A stretch of DNA of 64,000 nt from Lichenostomus cassidix (Eukaryota > Chordata > Aves > Passeriformes > Meliphagidae), in NCBI GenBank assembly GCA_008360975.2, contig CM039187.1, positions 12,727,094 through 12,791,093 on the forward strand, given 5' to 3'. Both the position numbers and the translations under genes were made by a program. Positions within the stretch are counted from its first letter, which is position 1; every line of letters starts with the position of its first letter. Positions 15,501 to 26,600 of the stretch are shown in pieces. The notes beneath the pieces were generated by a model. It was given only the letters and a program-made list of their open reading frames with translations, had not been told where the DNA came from and did not search any database.

Positions 15501-18500
15501 TTTGGCTGCTGGACTGTCTCAATATGCACATAATCAACAGGTTTATCTAATACATTTTTTAATTAACTATTTAATAGATGTAGATACAACTTGTGGTGTT
15601 TGCTTCTCTAATATCGCTAGAGAGTCAATTACCTCTCCCTATCCCTCTCTCGCTCTGCAGAAAATTCACTGTGCAGGTTTTTAACTCTCTTCTCTCTGGT
15701 TTGAAATCTGAACCTGCAGAGTGTGGGACGTGAATGCAGGCGAGATGCTGAATACACTGATCCACCACTGCGAAGCCGTGCTGCACCTCCGCTTCAACAA
15801 CGGCATGATGGTGACGTGTTCCAAAGATCGCTCCATCGCTGTGTGGGACATGGCTTCCCCTACAGACATCACCCTGAGGAGGGTGCTCGTAGGGCACCGA
15901 GCTGCCGTCAACGTAGTGGACTTTGATGACAAGTACATTGTATCAGCATCAGGTGACAGAACTATAAAGGTGAGGCGTTTCAGAGGCTTTTTATTTACAG
16001 CACTGGGGTATTTATTAATGAAGAACAGTGACCAGACAGGGAAGAAGGATGGTCCTTGGCAGGATCTTCCTTTAGAAGTAGTGTTCCTCCTCGGTTGAGC
16101 TTGCACAACTTGTTTACAGAACTTATGTAAAATCAGATCCAGGTACAGGTGCAGTTGAAAAAGAACTTTTTTTTCTGTGTTCTTTTTTGTCTTGACCACT
16201 TCCATAATCTGTTCAGTCATTTAAACAGTTGTTAGAGGGCAGCATGGGGACAAAAGTGAGGGTGAGTGGATGGGAGACACTTGAGTGTTACCGCACTGAT
16301 CCCAATCTGCAGCATTAAACCTCAGGAGAATCTGTCATGTGTAAACTAAATCATAGCCCAAGAATGCTAAACCTGGAAGCTAATTTGATACTGTGTGGCA
16401 AAAATCTTCTGTGTACAGTCACCCTGCCTGTTACCAGTTTCGGACTATAACCACAGGTCATCAGACGGGTAATTTTCCCAGTCTTAATGATAGCATCTTC
16501 ATTAAGAACGTTCTGGATGCATCTATATATCATACAGACATCATCTTTTGTTAGTCTCTTCGTAATAATTTTGTCTCTGTGTGGTTCCCTCCCCCCTCCC
16601 TGTCACAGGTATGGAACACTAGTACCTGCGAATTTGTGCGCACCTTAAATGGCCACAAACGAGGCATTGCATGTCTGCAGTACAGAGACAGGCTAGTAGT
16701 GAGCGGCTCTTCAGATAATACCATCAGGTGAGAGACAAACTCCCCATTGCAGAGTTCTGTGCAAGCACACTGTCTCTGGTGCCCTGGGATGTGCAGAGGT
16801 TAGGCAACTGAAGTGCTCTGTACCCTTGTCAACTTTGAAATATGCTTTCTTTGGTATAGAACATTGGGAACTACTGGAAAGAGATATTAGAAGCGTGTTT
16901 TACTGTGTTGTCTTTCACCCTCTCCATCTCAAGAGTCTAATACTAATCAACAAGTTGCATTGCTCTGACAATTCTGGTGTATGAAAGAGCTGGCAAGTAC
17001 CACTTTCTGTGATGTCCTCTTGTGATATTTTAATTGGACTATGTGTCTAGTTAAAGGGGTCAGATTTGCAGTAAGAGGAATTTAATCCTCTGCAGAAATC
17101 CTCCTGGGCTCTCGCCAAACTCTTCTTGTGGTACTTGGCACCTGGTTAAGTTTGGAACAGCTGGTTTAGAGCATGAAGTTCAGTTTGCTGCCTTTTGCAC
17201 TTCTCCAGCTGCCCTGGTTGCAATCTGAGATTTAATTCTTTCTGATGTCATGAGCCAGAATTTCTCCCTACATCCTGCAGCTGCTGGCAGAGGGATGTCC
17301 CACTAATTTCGGGGAGCAAGCTTGAATATTAGTTTATGTCATATAGAAAAATGGCTCTGTCATGGAAATGGGAGTAAGAGCAACCTCTCTTTTCTCTTTG
17401 TCATCTCTTTAAGTAATTGTCTGCCTTCTGATAAAACTTGAAAGCTAGACAATGTAAGCAGAAACCCTTCACTTTACATGTCAGTAATAATTTTTGCTCA
17501 GTGAGAATGAACCACAGTCTGTTGTTTGCCTGTGGACTTGGTTTGCAACATGCTGCCTCTCCCTGCTCTACATTTTGAAGGAAAACAGTAGTCCTTCATC
17601 ACCAGGTCACTGTGCCAGATTTTAGTACAGGGATGTCTGACAGCATGACCAGGAGAGCTGAAACTTCCATCTTAATCAAGGGAAGAAGTATTACAGGCAT
17701 TACGTAAGAGCAGCAGCACTTGGTGAGAATTCCTCCACTTCAAGCAGAAAAAATTAGCTTCTGCAATTGTACTATGAAACTTCGTCTCACAAGCAGAGTA
17801 AGAAATAGTTAAATATTACAGCAGTTAGGGAACGATCTGAAATATGACTTGCAACACTAATAAAAATAAATGTCAAGATAGTGATAATGCTAAAGAGGAA
17901 TACAGTTACTTTTGTACTTTCATTGGACAAAATCCCTACTTGACAGATAAATTGTGCTAGAATTTCAGGAATGTTAGCGGTGAATCTTAAGGGAAGTCAA
18001 GTTTAGCAGCAGTGTGAGCAAGGCAAAAGACTTACCTACTGCTGAAAGACAGTTTTCTCCCAGCTATTAGCAGAGAGCACAAGTCAGTGGAAGGATGATT
18101 AAGAAAAAGGGCAGGTTGCTAAGTCATCTTTGTGGATGGCTTGGTACTTTGTATGTTTGATTTTAATCCACTACCAGATGTTGTGTGCTGGACTTCAGTA
18201 GAGGCTGGTACAGAACTTAAAAGTTCATTACTCCTCAGTTGCAGGGAAGCTTTTTTCCAGAAAATGACTTTGTGATTTCTAGTTTTGCAACTGCAAATGT
18301 TAAGGATATGAGAAGTAGCTGAGAAATCTGTACCTTTCTTCTATAGGGAGACTCCACAGAGAAAAATTATTTGGTTTTTTATTTAGGCTAGAAATTTCAC
18401 CAGTGTAAGAGGACACAACTACATAGACATCACTATCATTGTGCTAATTTTCATCTAGTAGAAACTGATCCATCATGTTTATTAATCCAATCAGTTCAGT

Positions 18501-21500
18501 ATCTTAGCTTCTAGGGCCAAAGTTCTTAATTGCTACAGATGAATATGATGTAGAAAAAAAAGGAACCAGAGAATTTAGGGCAAGAATATAAAATCAGACT
18601 ATATTATCTTGGGTTAAGTTTTTCATGAGTGGTTGGTCTTCATGTTTTTACTGTACTTCCAGTGTGTGCCTACATGGGGATCTGACACTGTCTGTATAGA
18701 CAACAGCATTCTCTCTAAGAGATGGGGATTCAGACTAACCTGCCTAATGTGCATCTTCCAGCTCTCCTCTCAAGTGAATTAAAGGCTGACATAATTGCAG
18801 ACCTCCTTCTACTTCCAGAAGTTCTCCCAAAGTTATAGGAAGGAAGAGTGGTAGTGGTTTTGGCTGCATACACTTTGTAGTGATTTTTTTAGTTAGTTCT
18901 TAAGCGTTAAATTTAGTTCTCCTACTGTTTGTTCCTTTGAAAATTTAAAGAAGTTAGAGAAACTTATCAAATCTGGGAAGTACCCTTGGCACTAATTCTG
19001 CTAGGAGACTGTACTCTTAAGAGCAGTTATCCCCTTTGTACATGAAGGTCCATTTGCCATGTGACAAGGGACATGATCACCTCTTGTAATCCCATTCAGA
19101 TTCAGATAAAACCTCAGACTAGGACCTGAAAATACAGGCCTGAGTTAGTGTGATACAGCCTCCCAGAGCTGCTGGCAATTTCAGGATCAATGGCAAGGAA
19201 TGGAAACACATGGCACGAAAGTTCCTGGCACAAGATTGCTCTTCAAACCTTTCTGCACCAGTTAATCCCTGGCATTGTCCATTTGATTTACAGTCCTTGG
19301 GAGACGTAATGCTCTCTGACCAGCCAGAGTGCCTTTGGCTGACCTTTGCCATGGAGTTGCTTGCTCTGACCTTGACTAGTGTCCTGTACTCAAGTGAAAA
19401 CTATGGGGCCCTTCACAGATTCCTGAAAGATCAACTTCACAGATTGAAGAATCACTTCATGCTCCTTGTTGGCTTCAAACATGTGCATAGACATATCCTT
19501 TCTCCATTCTACAGAGACAAAAGCGTTCTGTTCATTCCTCTGTTGTCCAAAGTGAGAGCAACTTGTTGTGGCAAGACAGCTGCAATCATTATCCACCAGC
19601 CTTGGGCACACATCAACTGGATCTGGATTGTTCCCTGGGGAACCACAGGAGTAAAATATGTGGGGGTGGTTTATCTCTTTCTTTGTCTCTCAAGCAAAAG
19701 TGACCTGACCTCTGAGCAGCTGTGCTGCTTCAAGATGTGTCACCAGGAGAAATTCCACAAATCCCCCATATTTCTGACTACTGTGAAGTTCATACCAGTC
19801 AGAGCACTTACTGAATGAGCATTTGAGAACATTTGTGGTTGCTTTCTTTCTGCTGTGTGTCAGGGAGCCAGAGCAGATATTGCTATTACAAGACTGCTGT
19901 ATGAGCAGAGCATGTCTCAGGCAGAGGTGGAACATCTCTAGACAATACATATCGAAGAATTTCAGTTCATGCAAGCAAATTATCTTCCTCAATCCATGGT
20001 AATTGGGAGTCATGTCAAAGAGCTGGCAAAAGTATGGAAAACAAATAGACTTCATAACTGTTTGAAATGTTTAACTATTTTTCAAGGTAGCGGGCAAGTA
20101 TAAAAGTTACGTATTTTAATTTATTCTCCATGCTGAAAATCCATTACAAAAGCCAAAACTCTGAGATATTTACAGTTGAGAGAATAACATGTTGCTAAGT
20201 CTCTTGCTGTATACTGGTTCGGGTTCCAGAACTTTTTTAAGATACTGTATTACTAGAAACAGTTCACAGAGAGCCTCATGAGTTACCTGAAAGTGAGAAT
20301 GTGTTACAAAATAATAAACACAGAGCATCCATTTTAGCTTATGCATGAGGTGCATAGATTACAGAGTAAACATACCTTCAGTGGGAGAAGTGACAAGGGA
20401 AAAGGGCTTGTTAATTCTTGAACCTCTCACCACTGTATTGATGACATTATTTGTCTGATGGTAGTCTCCAAACCAGAAATGGGCATGTAGGGTAACAGAA
20501 AGGGGCACGTGCCCTGTGAAGGTGATCATATCAATTGAAACAAGCTGCCAAGGGGATTCGTAAGTCTCCCTCTCTTAATATCTTAAAACCAAGGCCAGAC
20601 ACTTCTATGAAAAATGAGCCTCAGTAAAGTAACGTGAGGCTCACTGTGAAGATGACTAGGAGATATCCTGTGTTACTAGAGCAGTAGATACTAGACACAG
20701 CTGGTCTGTGACTCACCTCCCATGTGTTACTGTAACATCACAGGGTCATGTTGAAAATCATGCATCCATTTAACTGTGGGAAAAGAAGTGATGAGTGTAC
20801 TTTGTTTCTTCTTTGTTATTCCATCATAATCTTTTATTTCCAAGTTTCCATTAACTACAAGCAAAGACCAAATGTTTCATTGCAATGCTAAGGTATTAAA
20901 AATTCTTAATGCTTCTTTGTACTCTCTTCCAGGCTGTGGGATATCGAGTGTGGGGCATGTTTACGAGTACTGGAAGGCCATGAAGAGTTGGTGAGATGCA
21001 TACGCTTTGATAACAAGAGGATAGTCAGTGGGGCATATGATGGGTGAGGTTATGAGTGCAGTCAATGCTTTGCATCTTCCTGTCTCTCTCAGTGTTTCCC
21101 ATCCCAATCTGTGCATCTTCGTATAAGTATCAGACTCTGTGTGTCATACTAAGAGGACCTTTTCATGGCCAGTAAATGAGGACCATGCTACAGAGCATAG
21201 CTTTTGTTCTTCTTTTGAAATAATTCCATGTGCTTTGATGTGTGGGGTCCAGTTCTTTTGCTTGTAAGAATATCTGACCAACTAAACCTGAAACTTCTCC
21301 TAGCTCAACCACTTGTAAGAACAATCTTCCCCATCTGTGGTTATATCTGCAGGACCATTTGCCATTACAGACTAGTTGTCTGTTCTCCCATGTGTTTCTG
21401 TTAGTTATTACCACCTGCTTTTTATGTGTTTTACTTTGTTGACAGCATCTCTTTCCCTCCCATTAAGTTCTATAAACTTTACAAAGGGGATATGCAAGAA

Positions 21501-23685
21501 CCAGGTCTCAAGAGCAGAAGGATTGCTGTAATTTTCCTTAAACTGGTGTATTAGCTAAGTTGTACTAACAGCTGGGGTTTTTTTTCTGTGAGTACTTGCT
21601 CTTTTCTCTTTAACAGACCCATGGTGTTTGTCTACTTTTTCACTACTAGGAAAATTAAAGTATGGGATCTTGTGGCTGCTTTGGATCCCCGTGCTCCAGC
21701 AGGGACTCTCTGCTTGCGAACCCTTGTGGTAAGAGCTTTTGATAGTGGTGTTGAAAAAAATGTGCTTGTTCAGGGCTATCTTGAGCCTGAAGACTCAAGT
21801 CAGTTTAGCCCCAGTCTGCAGGATCTTGCAATAATTTCTAGCAGTCTGGCTTTTTTGGGTGTCCAAGTTTTTTTAATTTTGCACGCTATTAATTGCAAGC
21901 ATTAAAAGTTAGAATCTCTGGACTTTTCACTCACTTCTTAACAGTTTTACTCTGTGATTTGAAGTTAATAACTGAATCCATTTTTTAACTCATCCTTCTT
22001 GGAATCCATGTGCCAATGGGTTTACATTAAACTGATGCTATATTAATAAGTTGTCTTAATTGTTGACATGAAATTTCTTAAAAGTACTACATTCCAAATT
22101 TGAGGAACAGGACCAAAAACACCCTTGGGATTGCTTTTAACTGGCTTTCGGGTGTTTGAGGAAAAAGCAGGTAAGGACTGAAATAGACAGTGAAATCACC
22201 TTATACTTAAAGAGCAACTACTCTTTTTGTGATGTCCACTGGTTTCTAGTGCAGGTGAATGATGGTGTGGTTAAAATGTCATTGTGTGAGTGTTAACAAC
22301 TTTCACAGTCATGTTTAACAATGTCTGTGCTTGATCTTACAATAATGCGGGAAAGTTGTGAGAAGAATGCCAGGACAGCCAAGGCCTTGGAATGATTCCT
22401 ATAAGTATTCCTCCACCACATTCAACCCAAAAACCTGGCCCTGTTGCTAGAGATAAAGGAAGATTTCAACCAGTACCAAAATCTCATTGAAAAAGAAGTA
22501 CTGTGAGTTTTTATTTCTTAGCTTGAAAGTGTTTGGGCAGTGTTTGGGTTGGTATGTTAGGCCTTTTCCTGCTGTGGCATGTGACTGTAGTCTCTGCTCT
22601 AAAACAAGATTATACCAAGGCTGTCTGATTCTCTAAAAGTGTGGTTACCTCTCACCAGCTGAGCTCTGTTGGCTGACCTTCTGCACACTCATTGACCACC
22701 TGTATTGCTCCTGTTGTAGATTTCACTAAAGTACTTTACATCACATTTGGTGCAGGCTGTGAGGCTACTGGGACTCAGCTGACAGGCAGTGAAATCATTA
22801 AGCCATGCTAAAGTCATATATTTGGACTATGAGCTGCAGGGTAAGAGTCCATGAGAGCTTTGGATGCCTGCAGGTACTATGTTGAAAAACCTTCTTGTTG
22901 GTCAAATAGAAGTGCAAATAGTTCCATGGCTGAAATCCAGAAAAACCCTTTGTTGCTGGCCACCCAGTTCCAAGCTATGGAACAGCTCCTGTGCCCATGA
23001 GCTCATATCCTGAGAGTCTAAGACTTAGGCTTGGTATTAGTGGGGTTTCTGCTCCAGCCTGAGACCAATGTGTGCCTAGTAACCTGTAGACTTAATTTAA
23101 CTGGTGTGATTTCCTCTGCATTTTCCAGCAGTGGACAGCCAAAGTGCCCTAGCTAATTATAATATAAATCAGAAGCGGTGGGATGGAAACACTGTAGGAA
23201 TCTCAACACATGGATACTCATAAATCCCTGTTTGATAGCAATGGAGGGGGCCGAAAGCAGGGTGGGGAGCAGAGGAAGCTGTTGTGGTGCTTTTAGGACT
23301 TTTATGACAACAGGGTGTCCTTATACCCGCTTACCCATGGTTTGGTTTTTTTTCCTCTTCCCTCGTCCTCCAAAATTAAACCTGGCTGCACAATGAACAT
23401 CATGAGTCTCCTGCTGCTTGTGTTCAATTTTCAAACAGTAGGAGGAAAGTGCACAGATAACAAATGTTCGCTGCATGCCAGGTCCCTTCCAGTTTTGTCT
23501 TCCATTAGCTGGAACAGTGGCCACATGAATTTGACAGAAGCTTTCCATGCACAGAATAAGCTCACACTTCAGCTTTCCTTACAACCTAAACAGTCCAGGT
23601 AGGGCAGCCTTGCTTAGCCCACACTGACTAGGATCAAAAAGGGAGTTTTGAAAACAGCTTTTGAACATACTCCTCTCATTCCATA

Positions 23686-23717
<32 letters not shown>

Positions 23718-25212
23718 TCTCACCCTCTCTCTCCCTCTCACTCTCCCTCTCTCTCCATCCATCTCTGTGAGTAATCTGTCAGTGGATCTGACTGTTGTAG
23801 TGATACTTTTTGCAAGAACTTTTTTACTGCTATAGCACAAAATCTGGAAAAATAGTTCTTTTAAGAATACATGGGAAGACAGAAACTCATAAGTTGTTTA
23901 TAAGATGAATTCAAGTTATAGTTAGAAAATTTAAAAGGATGCATTGATTAGAAATTCTAAAAAAATTATCTTAGAATCTGACTTTTATGTGTATTTATAT
24001 TCAGATAATTTTAATTAAAAGATTCAGAAATTTACATTAAAGTAGCTGTTGCACTTTGTGAACAGAGCTGTGTTTCTGTAGTCTTGAGTGCTATGAGGCA
24101 AAGACTTCCCATTTAGTAGCTAGCAATTCTCTTTTGCCTAAATGTTTGAGAAACCTGTAGTTTCAGTATTAAAGTATTTTAAAACATGTTTTTTCCTGAC
24201 CCTCAGAAGCCTCTTATGATGTGTGAGCACTAAAGAGAAATGTGTGTTGATGGAAGATACAGGGCTCACCCTCATTGCAGTTTCTGTTCCATGATCACCA
24301 AGGAGGAGGCCACTGCTCTTAGAATGTTGTGAACACCAAGAGAAAATAGGCAATACAAAAGGGAAAGCGAAGTGGATTTGTTCTGTGATATCCAGGATCT
24401 TGCCATTGCCTCCTGTTAATTATGCTCTGAACTCTTGCCAACCGTCATGCCACTTCCACTCAGCCTTGGAGCAGAATGCAAACTGCCTATAAAGAATGCC
24501 CTTTCTAGATCATATTTTTAGAACTACTTAGGAGGAATTATTACTGTGTCACTGGACTTTACAGCAGGCTCCTTAGTGTCCTCCAGTGTTAAGCTGTTTC
24601 CTCTTCAGCAGTGGCAATGATGCCAGGTCTTGAATGCAAAGTTCTCATCTCTTCCCTGTAACCTACTGCACCTGGGAATGCTGTAATTTCAGGAAGGAGT
24701 TTTGCCATGGAACAAGGAAGACAGTGTACCTGTCAGCCTCACCAGATGGAATTATGTGGTGGAAGGAGTTTGGTTTGTTCTGCACAGTGTGTGTCCAATA
24801 TTGGGATTTAAGGAGTAGAGGGACAACTGTAATGTAAACTTCCTGCAAGTCAAGTACTCAGATATGGCAAACCTTTTCCTTGAGTGGGGTTTAATTTATG
24901 CTCTGTGATGGTGATGCACAGTGTGTCCTGTGGGGTTCACTGAGAAATGAATATAACACTAAAATGAAGCCCAAGTTCATCCTCCCTGCTCTAACCCCTG
25001 TACCAGCTGGTTTGCAAAGTAACATGCTGTGTCTCCTGCTGGCATTTTAGGAGCATTCTGGAAGAGTCTTTCGGCTTCAGTTTGATGAGTTCCAGATCGT
25101 CAGCAGCTCACATGATGACACCATCCTCATCTGGGATTTTCTGAATGACCCAGCTGCCCAGGCAGAATCCACTCGTTCCCCGTCCAGAACATACACCTAC
25201 ATCTCCAGATAA
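3356..25212 (+). CDS. BTRC: BTRC (beta-TrCP1), F-box/WD40 substrate receptor of SCF ubiquitin ligase; 3' ten coding exons
   Basis: Ten exons (3356-3587, 8180-8366, 11689-11785, 12674-12811, 13289-13407, 15720-15969, 16609-16727, 20933-21043, 21650-21728, 25051-25212) join in frame into 497 codons plus TAA. By eye they match human BTRC residues 73-569 (569-residue isoform numbering) with no indel. Order: dimerisation domain, F-box (binds SKP1), linker, seven WD40 blades. The phosphodegron-contacting residues known from the human structure are all present: Tyr271, Arg285, Ser309, Ser325, Arg431, Ser448, Arg474, Arg521. The family ubiquitinates DSGxxS phospho-proteins such as beta-catenin and I-kappa-B, in cytoplasm and nucleus. 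Differences from human are few: Ser for Ala in the stretch before RRGW, Thr for Asn in PPDGTAPP, Ala for Thr in DVNAGE, Ser-Thr for Pro-Pro near the C terminus. The start codon and first ~72 residues lie upstream of the window. FBXW11 is the paralogue; the N-terminal TKLANGTSS and the tail favour BTRC. Confidence 0.97.
3588..8179 (+). other. BTRC intron
   Basis: A 4.6 kb intron between the D-domain and F-box exons. It contains a short TAGA tetranucleotide run at 4320-4342. I see no gene, RNA or complete mobile element. Confidence 0.85.
4320..4342. repeat. (TAGA)n microsatellite
   Basis: Short tract of about five TAGA units with one TGGA variant, inside a BTRC intron. Confidence 0.8.
8180..8366 (+). 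CDS. BTRC: BTRC exon: F-box
   Basis: Acceptor CCCCCAG|CTCGGG, donor GGATG|GTAAGG. Encodes residues 150-212: [14 protein letters not shown], then LVCKEWYRV and [11 protein letters not shown]. This is the F-box that docks on SKP1. The exon ends two bases into Trp212, which is completed by the first base of the next exon. Confidence 0.96.
8367..11688 (+). other. BTRC intron
   Basis: A 3.3 kb intron after the F-box exon. It holds a probable old CR1-type LINE relic in reverse orientation near 9.4-9.7 kb. Nothing else is recognised. Confidence 0.8.
9380..9720 (-). mobile_element. Probable ancient CR1/L3-like LINE 3' relic
   Basis: On the + strand, TTGTTCTTGAAATCGTCTAG, then GTGATGGAGATTCC, and about 70 bases later AAAGGTTTTCCTGATACCTA, follow the order and wording I recall from the complement of old amniote CR1-like 3' ends (aacttgttctt...agtgatggagattcc...agaaagtttttcctaatgtc). 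It is heavily diverged and its boundaries are approximate. A repeat-library search would settle it. Confidence 0.45.
11689..11785 (+). CDS. BTRC: BTRC exon: F-box to WD40 linker
   Basis: Acceptor TTTCAG|GGGGCAA, donor ATAGAG|GTAAGA. Encodes [12 protein letters not shown], then [15 protein letters not shown] (residues 213-244), the helical linker that sets the distance between F-box and propeller. Confidence 0.95.
11786..12673 (+). other. BTRC intron
   Basis: An 0.9 kb intron with a (TTTTG)n run at about 11827-11845. No gene or element seen. Confidence 0.85.
12674..12811 (+). CDS. BTRC: BTRC exon: start of WD40 propeller
   Basis: Acceptor CCTCAAG|ACAATA, donor ATTAAG|GTGAGA; 46 whole codons, residues 245-290. 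Contains [25 protein letters not shown] and LRDNTIK. Tyr271 and Arg285, which contact the phosphodegron in the human structure, are in this exon. Confidence 0.96.
12812..13288 (+). other. BTRC intron
   Basis: A 477-base intron. The exon's reading frame happens to stay open about 350 bases into it, but nothing in the translation resembles BTRC or another family. Confidence 0.85.
13289..13407 (+). CDS. BTRC: BTRC exon: WD40 blade
   Basis: Acceptor GTCTTAG|ATCTGG, donor GTCAG|GTGTGT. Encodes [24 protein letters not shown] and ITGSSDSTV (residues 291-329 plus part of Arg330). Carries degron-binding Ser309 and Ser325. Confidence 0.96.
13408..15719 (+). other. BTRC intron
   Basis: A 2.3 kb intron with no recognisable exon, RNA gene or element. 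Confidence 0.85.
15720..15969 (+). CDS. BTRC: BTRC exon: two WD40 blades
   Basis: Acceptor CCTGCAG|AGTGTG, donor ATAAAG|GTGAGG; the largest BTRC exon here (250 bases, residues 330-413). Encodes [40 protein letters not shown] and SASGDRTIK. Codon use is more GC-rich than in the flanking introns. Confidence 0.96.
15970..16608 (+). other. BTRC intron
   Basis: A 639-base intron ending in a long C/T tract (about 16587-16603) before the acceptor. Nothing else seen. Confidence 0.85.
16609..16727 (+). CDS. BTRC: BTRC exon: WD40 blade with Arg431/Ser448
   Basis: Acceptor GTCACAG|GTATGG, donor ATCAG|GTGAGA. Encodes [32 protein letters not shown] and SSDNTI (residues 414-452 plus part of Arg453). Contains Arg431 and Ser448 of the degron pocket. 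Confidence 0.96.
16728..20932 (+). other. BTRC intron
   Basis: A 4.2 kb intron. A 222-codon open frame at 19150-19818 has no recognisable domains and is close to what chance allows in 64 kb. No repeat family identified. Confidence 0.8.
20933..21043 (+). CDS. BTRC: BTRC exon: WD40 blade with Arg474
   Basis: Acceptor CTTCCAG|GCTGTGG, donor GATGG|GTGAGG. Encodes [20 protein letters not shown], then [16 protein letters not shown] (residues 453-489 plus part of Gly490), including Arg474. Confidence 0.96.
21044..21649 (+). other. BTRC intron
   Basis: A 606-base intron with nothing recognisable beyond its splice sites. Confidence 0.85.
21650..21728 (+). CDS. BTRC: BTRC exon: WD40 blade
   Basis: Acceptor CACTACTAG|GAAAAT behind a modest pyrimidine tract, donor CTTGTG|GTAAGA. 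Encodes [18 protein letters not shown] and LCLRTLV (residues 491-516). At 79 bases it is the smallest BTRC exon in the window. Confidence 0.95.
21729..25050 (+). other. BTRC intron
   Basis: A 3.3 kb intron before the last coding exon, containing the CT microsatellite at 23686-23758. No gene seen. Confidence 0.85.
23686..23758. repeat. (CT)n microsatellite with interruptions
   Basis: Pure CT dinucleotides for about 27 bases, then imperfect CT/CACC/CCCTCT units; entirely pyrimidine-rich on the + strand. Confidence 0.95.
25051..25212 (+). CDS. BTRC: BTRC last coding exon: closing WD40 blade and C terminus
   Basis: Acceptor CATTTTAG|GAGCAT; stop TAA at 25210-25212. Encodes [31 protein letters not shown] and a tail ending YTYISR (residues 517-569), with Arg521 of the degron pocket. 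The exon runs 32 bases past the stop to a donor at 25245, so the 3' UTR is spliced. Confidence 0.96.
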   Translation, partial: EHSGRVFRLQFDEFQIVSSSHDDTILIWDFLNDPAAQAESTRSPSRTYTYISR

Positions 25213-25244
25213 ATAACACTACACTGTACCTCACACTCGCACAG
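25213..25244 (+). other. BTRC: BTRC 3' UTR, first segment
   Basis: The 32 bases between the stop codon and the donor CACAG|GTAAAA. The sequence following the stop (ATAACACTACACTGTACC) is as I recall it from mammalian BTRC mRNA, which supports a conserved spliced 3' UTR. Confidence 0.8.
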
Positions 25245-26243
25245 GTAAAAATAAAAAGATTTTAAAAATAAGGTGAGGCTCAAAGGTGACACTGGATATA
25301 GTGTGAGCCTGCCGCTTGAATAACTGGCTGGGTCTATCAGTGTTTCTCATCTTGTGTCCTGTGAAAGGACAGGAATGGTTCTGATACCTTAGAATAGGGA
25401 CTTTATTTTAGGATTTGTGACATGTGGTGCCTGTGACTTCCCCTGAAGAGCTCCTCCTCCTCTGTCCATCATCATCAATAATTAAATCAGTTATACTGCT
25501 GTCCAGAAGAAGAGTTTCTGCAGAGCGAGTAGAGCAGCTGCTGCCTAACAAGAGGATGCAGATGGCCTGACCCTGAGCAATTGTCACCGGGCAGGAGGGT
25601 TTTGCCAAGAAGCGTCAGCTTTAGTACCTCCCTCTGAAGTGATGACCATTCTCCTCACTCTGCAGCAAGCTGATTCAAGATTACAATTTGGCTAGGGGAG
25701 GAGACACTAAGGCACAAGCACAAGCCCAGGCAAATTTAATCGAGGTGAATCAATGTGCAAAATAATTTACTGATAGGGCCTAGCCTTTGTTCTCTCTCGC
25801 ATAGCATGGATATTATTCATATCAGAGCCTGGTTGGCTCATCACCTTTTGTCTTGGCCAGCACAGTGGGGGGAGGACAAAATGTTTCATATGTTTGGGTC
25901 AATTGTAGAGAGCATTTGATGCATATGAGTGAAGTGGGATAACATGATTGCCTGCGTGGGTGGGTACATGCACAATTACTGTTAATAGCAGTAAACATAA
26001 GAGAGAAGAATGGCAGAAGAGCTGACAGGCTTCTGCAAAGGGGTGTCCACAGTGACATTTTCCCATGAAAATGTTCTGTCATGGGGCACATCCTGTATCC
26101 TGTTTGGTAACTGTACAGTGATGCTCTGCACCTGTCAAATGTTGGTTTTCTCAAACACTCTGGTCAATCAGATGTTATTTTAAATCATTAAAAGGCTTAG
26201 TATGAATGGGGTTTGTTTGGTTTGTTCTGTTTTTTGTTCCCAG
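25245..26243 (+). other. BTRC intron within the 3' UTR
   Basis: GT at 25245 and AG at 26242-26243 (TTCCCAG|GACTCATTTAAGC). The exon beginning here resembles the human BTRC terminal exon. The junction sits only 32 bases after the stop, too near to be expected to trigger nonsense-mediated decay. Confidence 0.75.
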
Positions 26244-26600
26244 GACTCATTTAAGCTGCAGTATTTAAATGCCAGGACAAAAGAACTATCCACGTAACCA
26301 ATACTTGCTGAAGAGAGAGGCTCTCAGACTTGTTTCTGGAACAAAGTTGGCATGCGGTTGATCTCAGACAGGGTCTACTCAGCGCGGCTGACTGCTAAAG
26401 TGCTGCTATATCAGAAGATGACTTTTATCTTTCATGAACAGTTAACATTTTTAAACCTTGCCATCTCTTTCCTCCCTCATTGCCCTCTTCATGTTCACTC
26501 TTCCCTTTACCCCTCCAAGACCAGTCACCGATGTCCTATGAATATATTTAAGATGTTGCCAGAATGTGTTGCTTTGCTGTTAAGCAGAAGACTTACAGCC
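26244..26600 (+). other. BTRC: BTRC terminal 3' UTR exon (recognised part)
   Basis: Starts GACTCATTTAAGCTGCAGTA and contains GGTCTACTCAG and AATATATTTAAGATGTTGCC, which read like the human 3' UTR. The UTR is long in mammals and probably continues right, perhaps to about 32.0 kb, where AT-rich, gene-poor sequence ends. No canonical AATAAA is seen on this strand between 26.2 and 33 kb, so the poly(A) site is unresolved. Confidence 0.65.

Noticed and set aside
19150..19818. 222-codon open frame on the + strand in a BTRC intron
   Set aside because: No recognisable domain. A rough estimate gives a few tenths of one such frame expected by chance in a 64 kb six-frame search. I could not match it to a retroelement.
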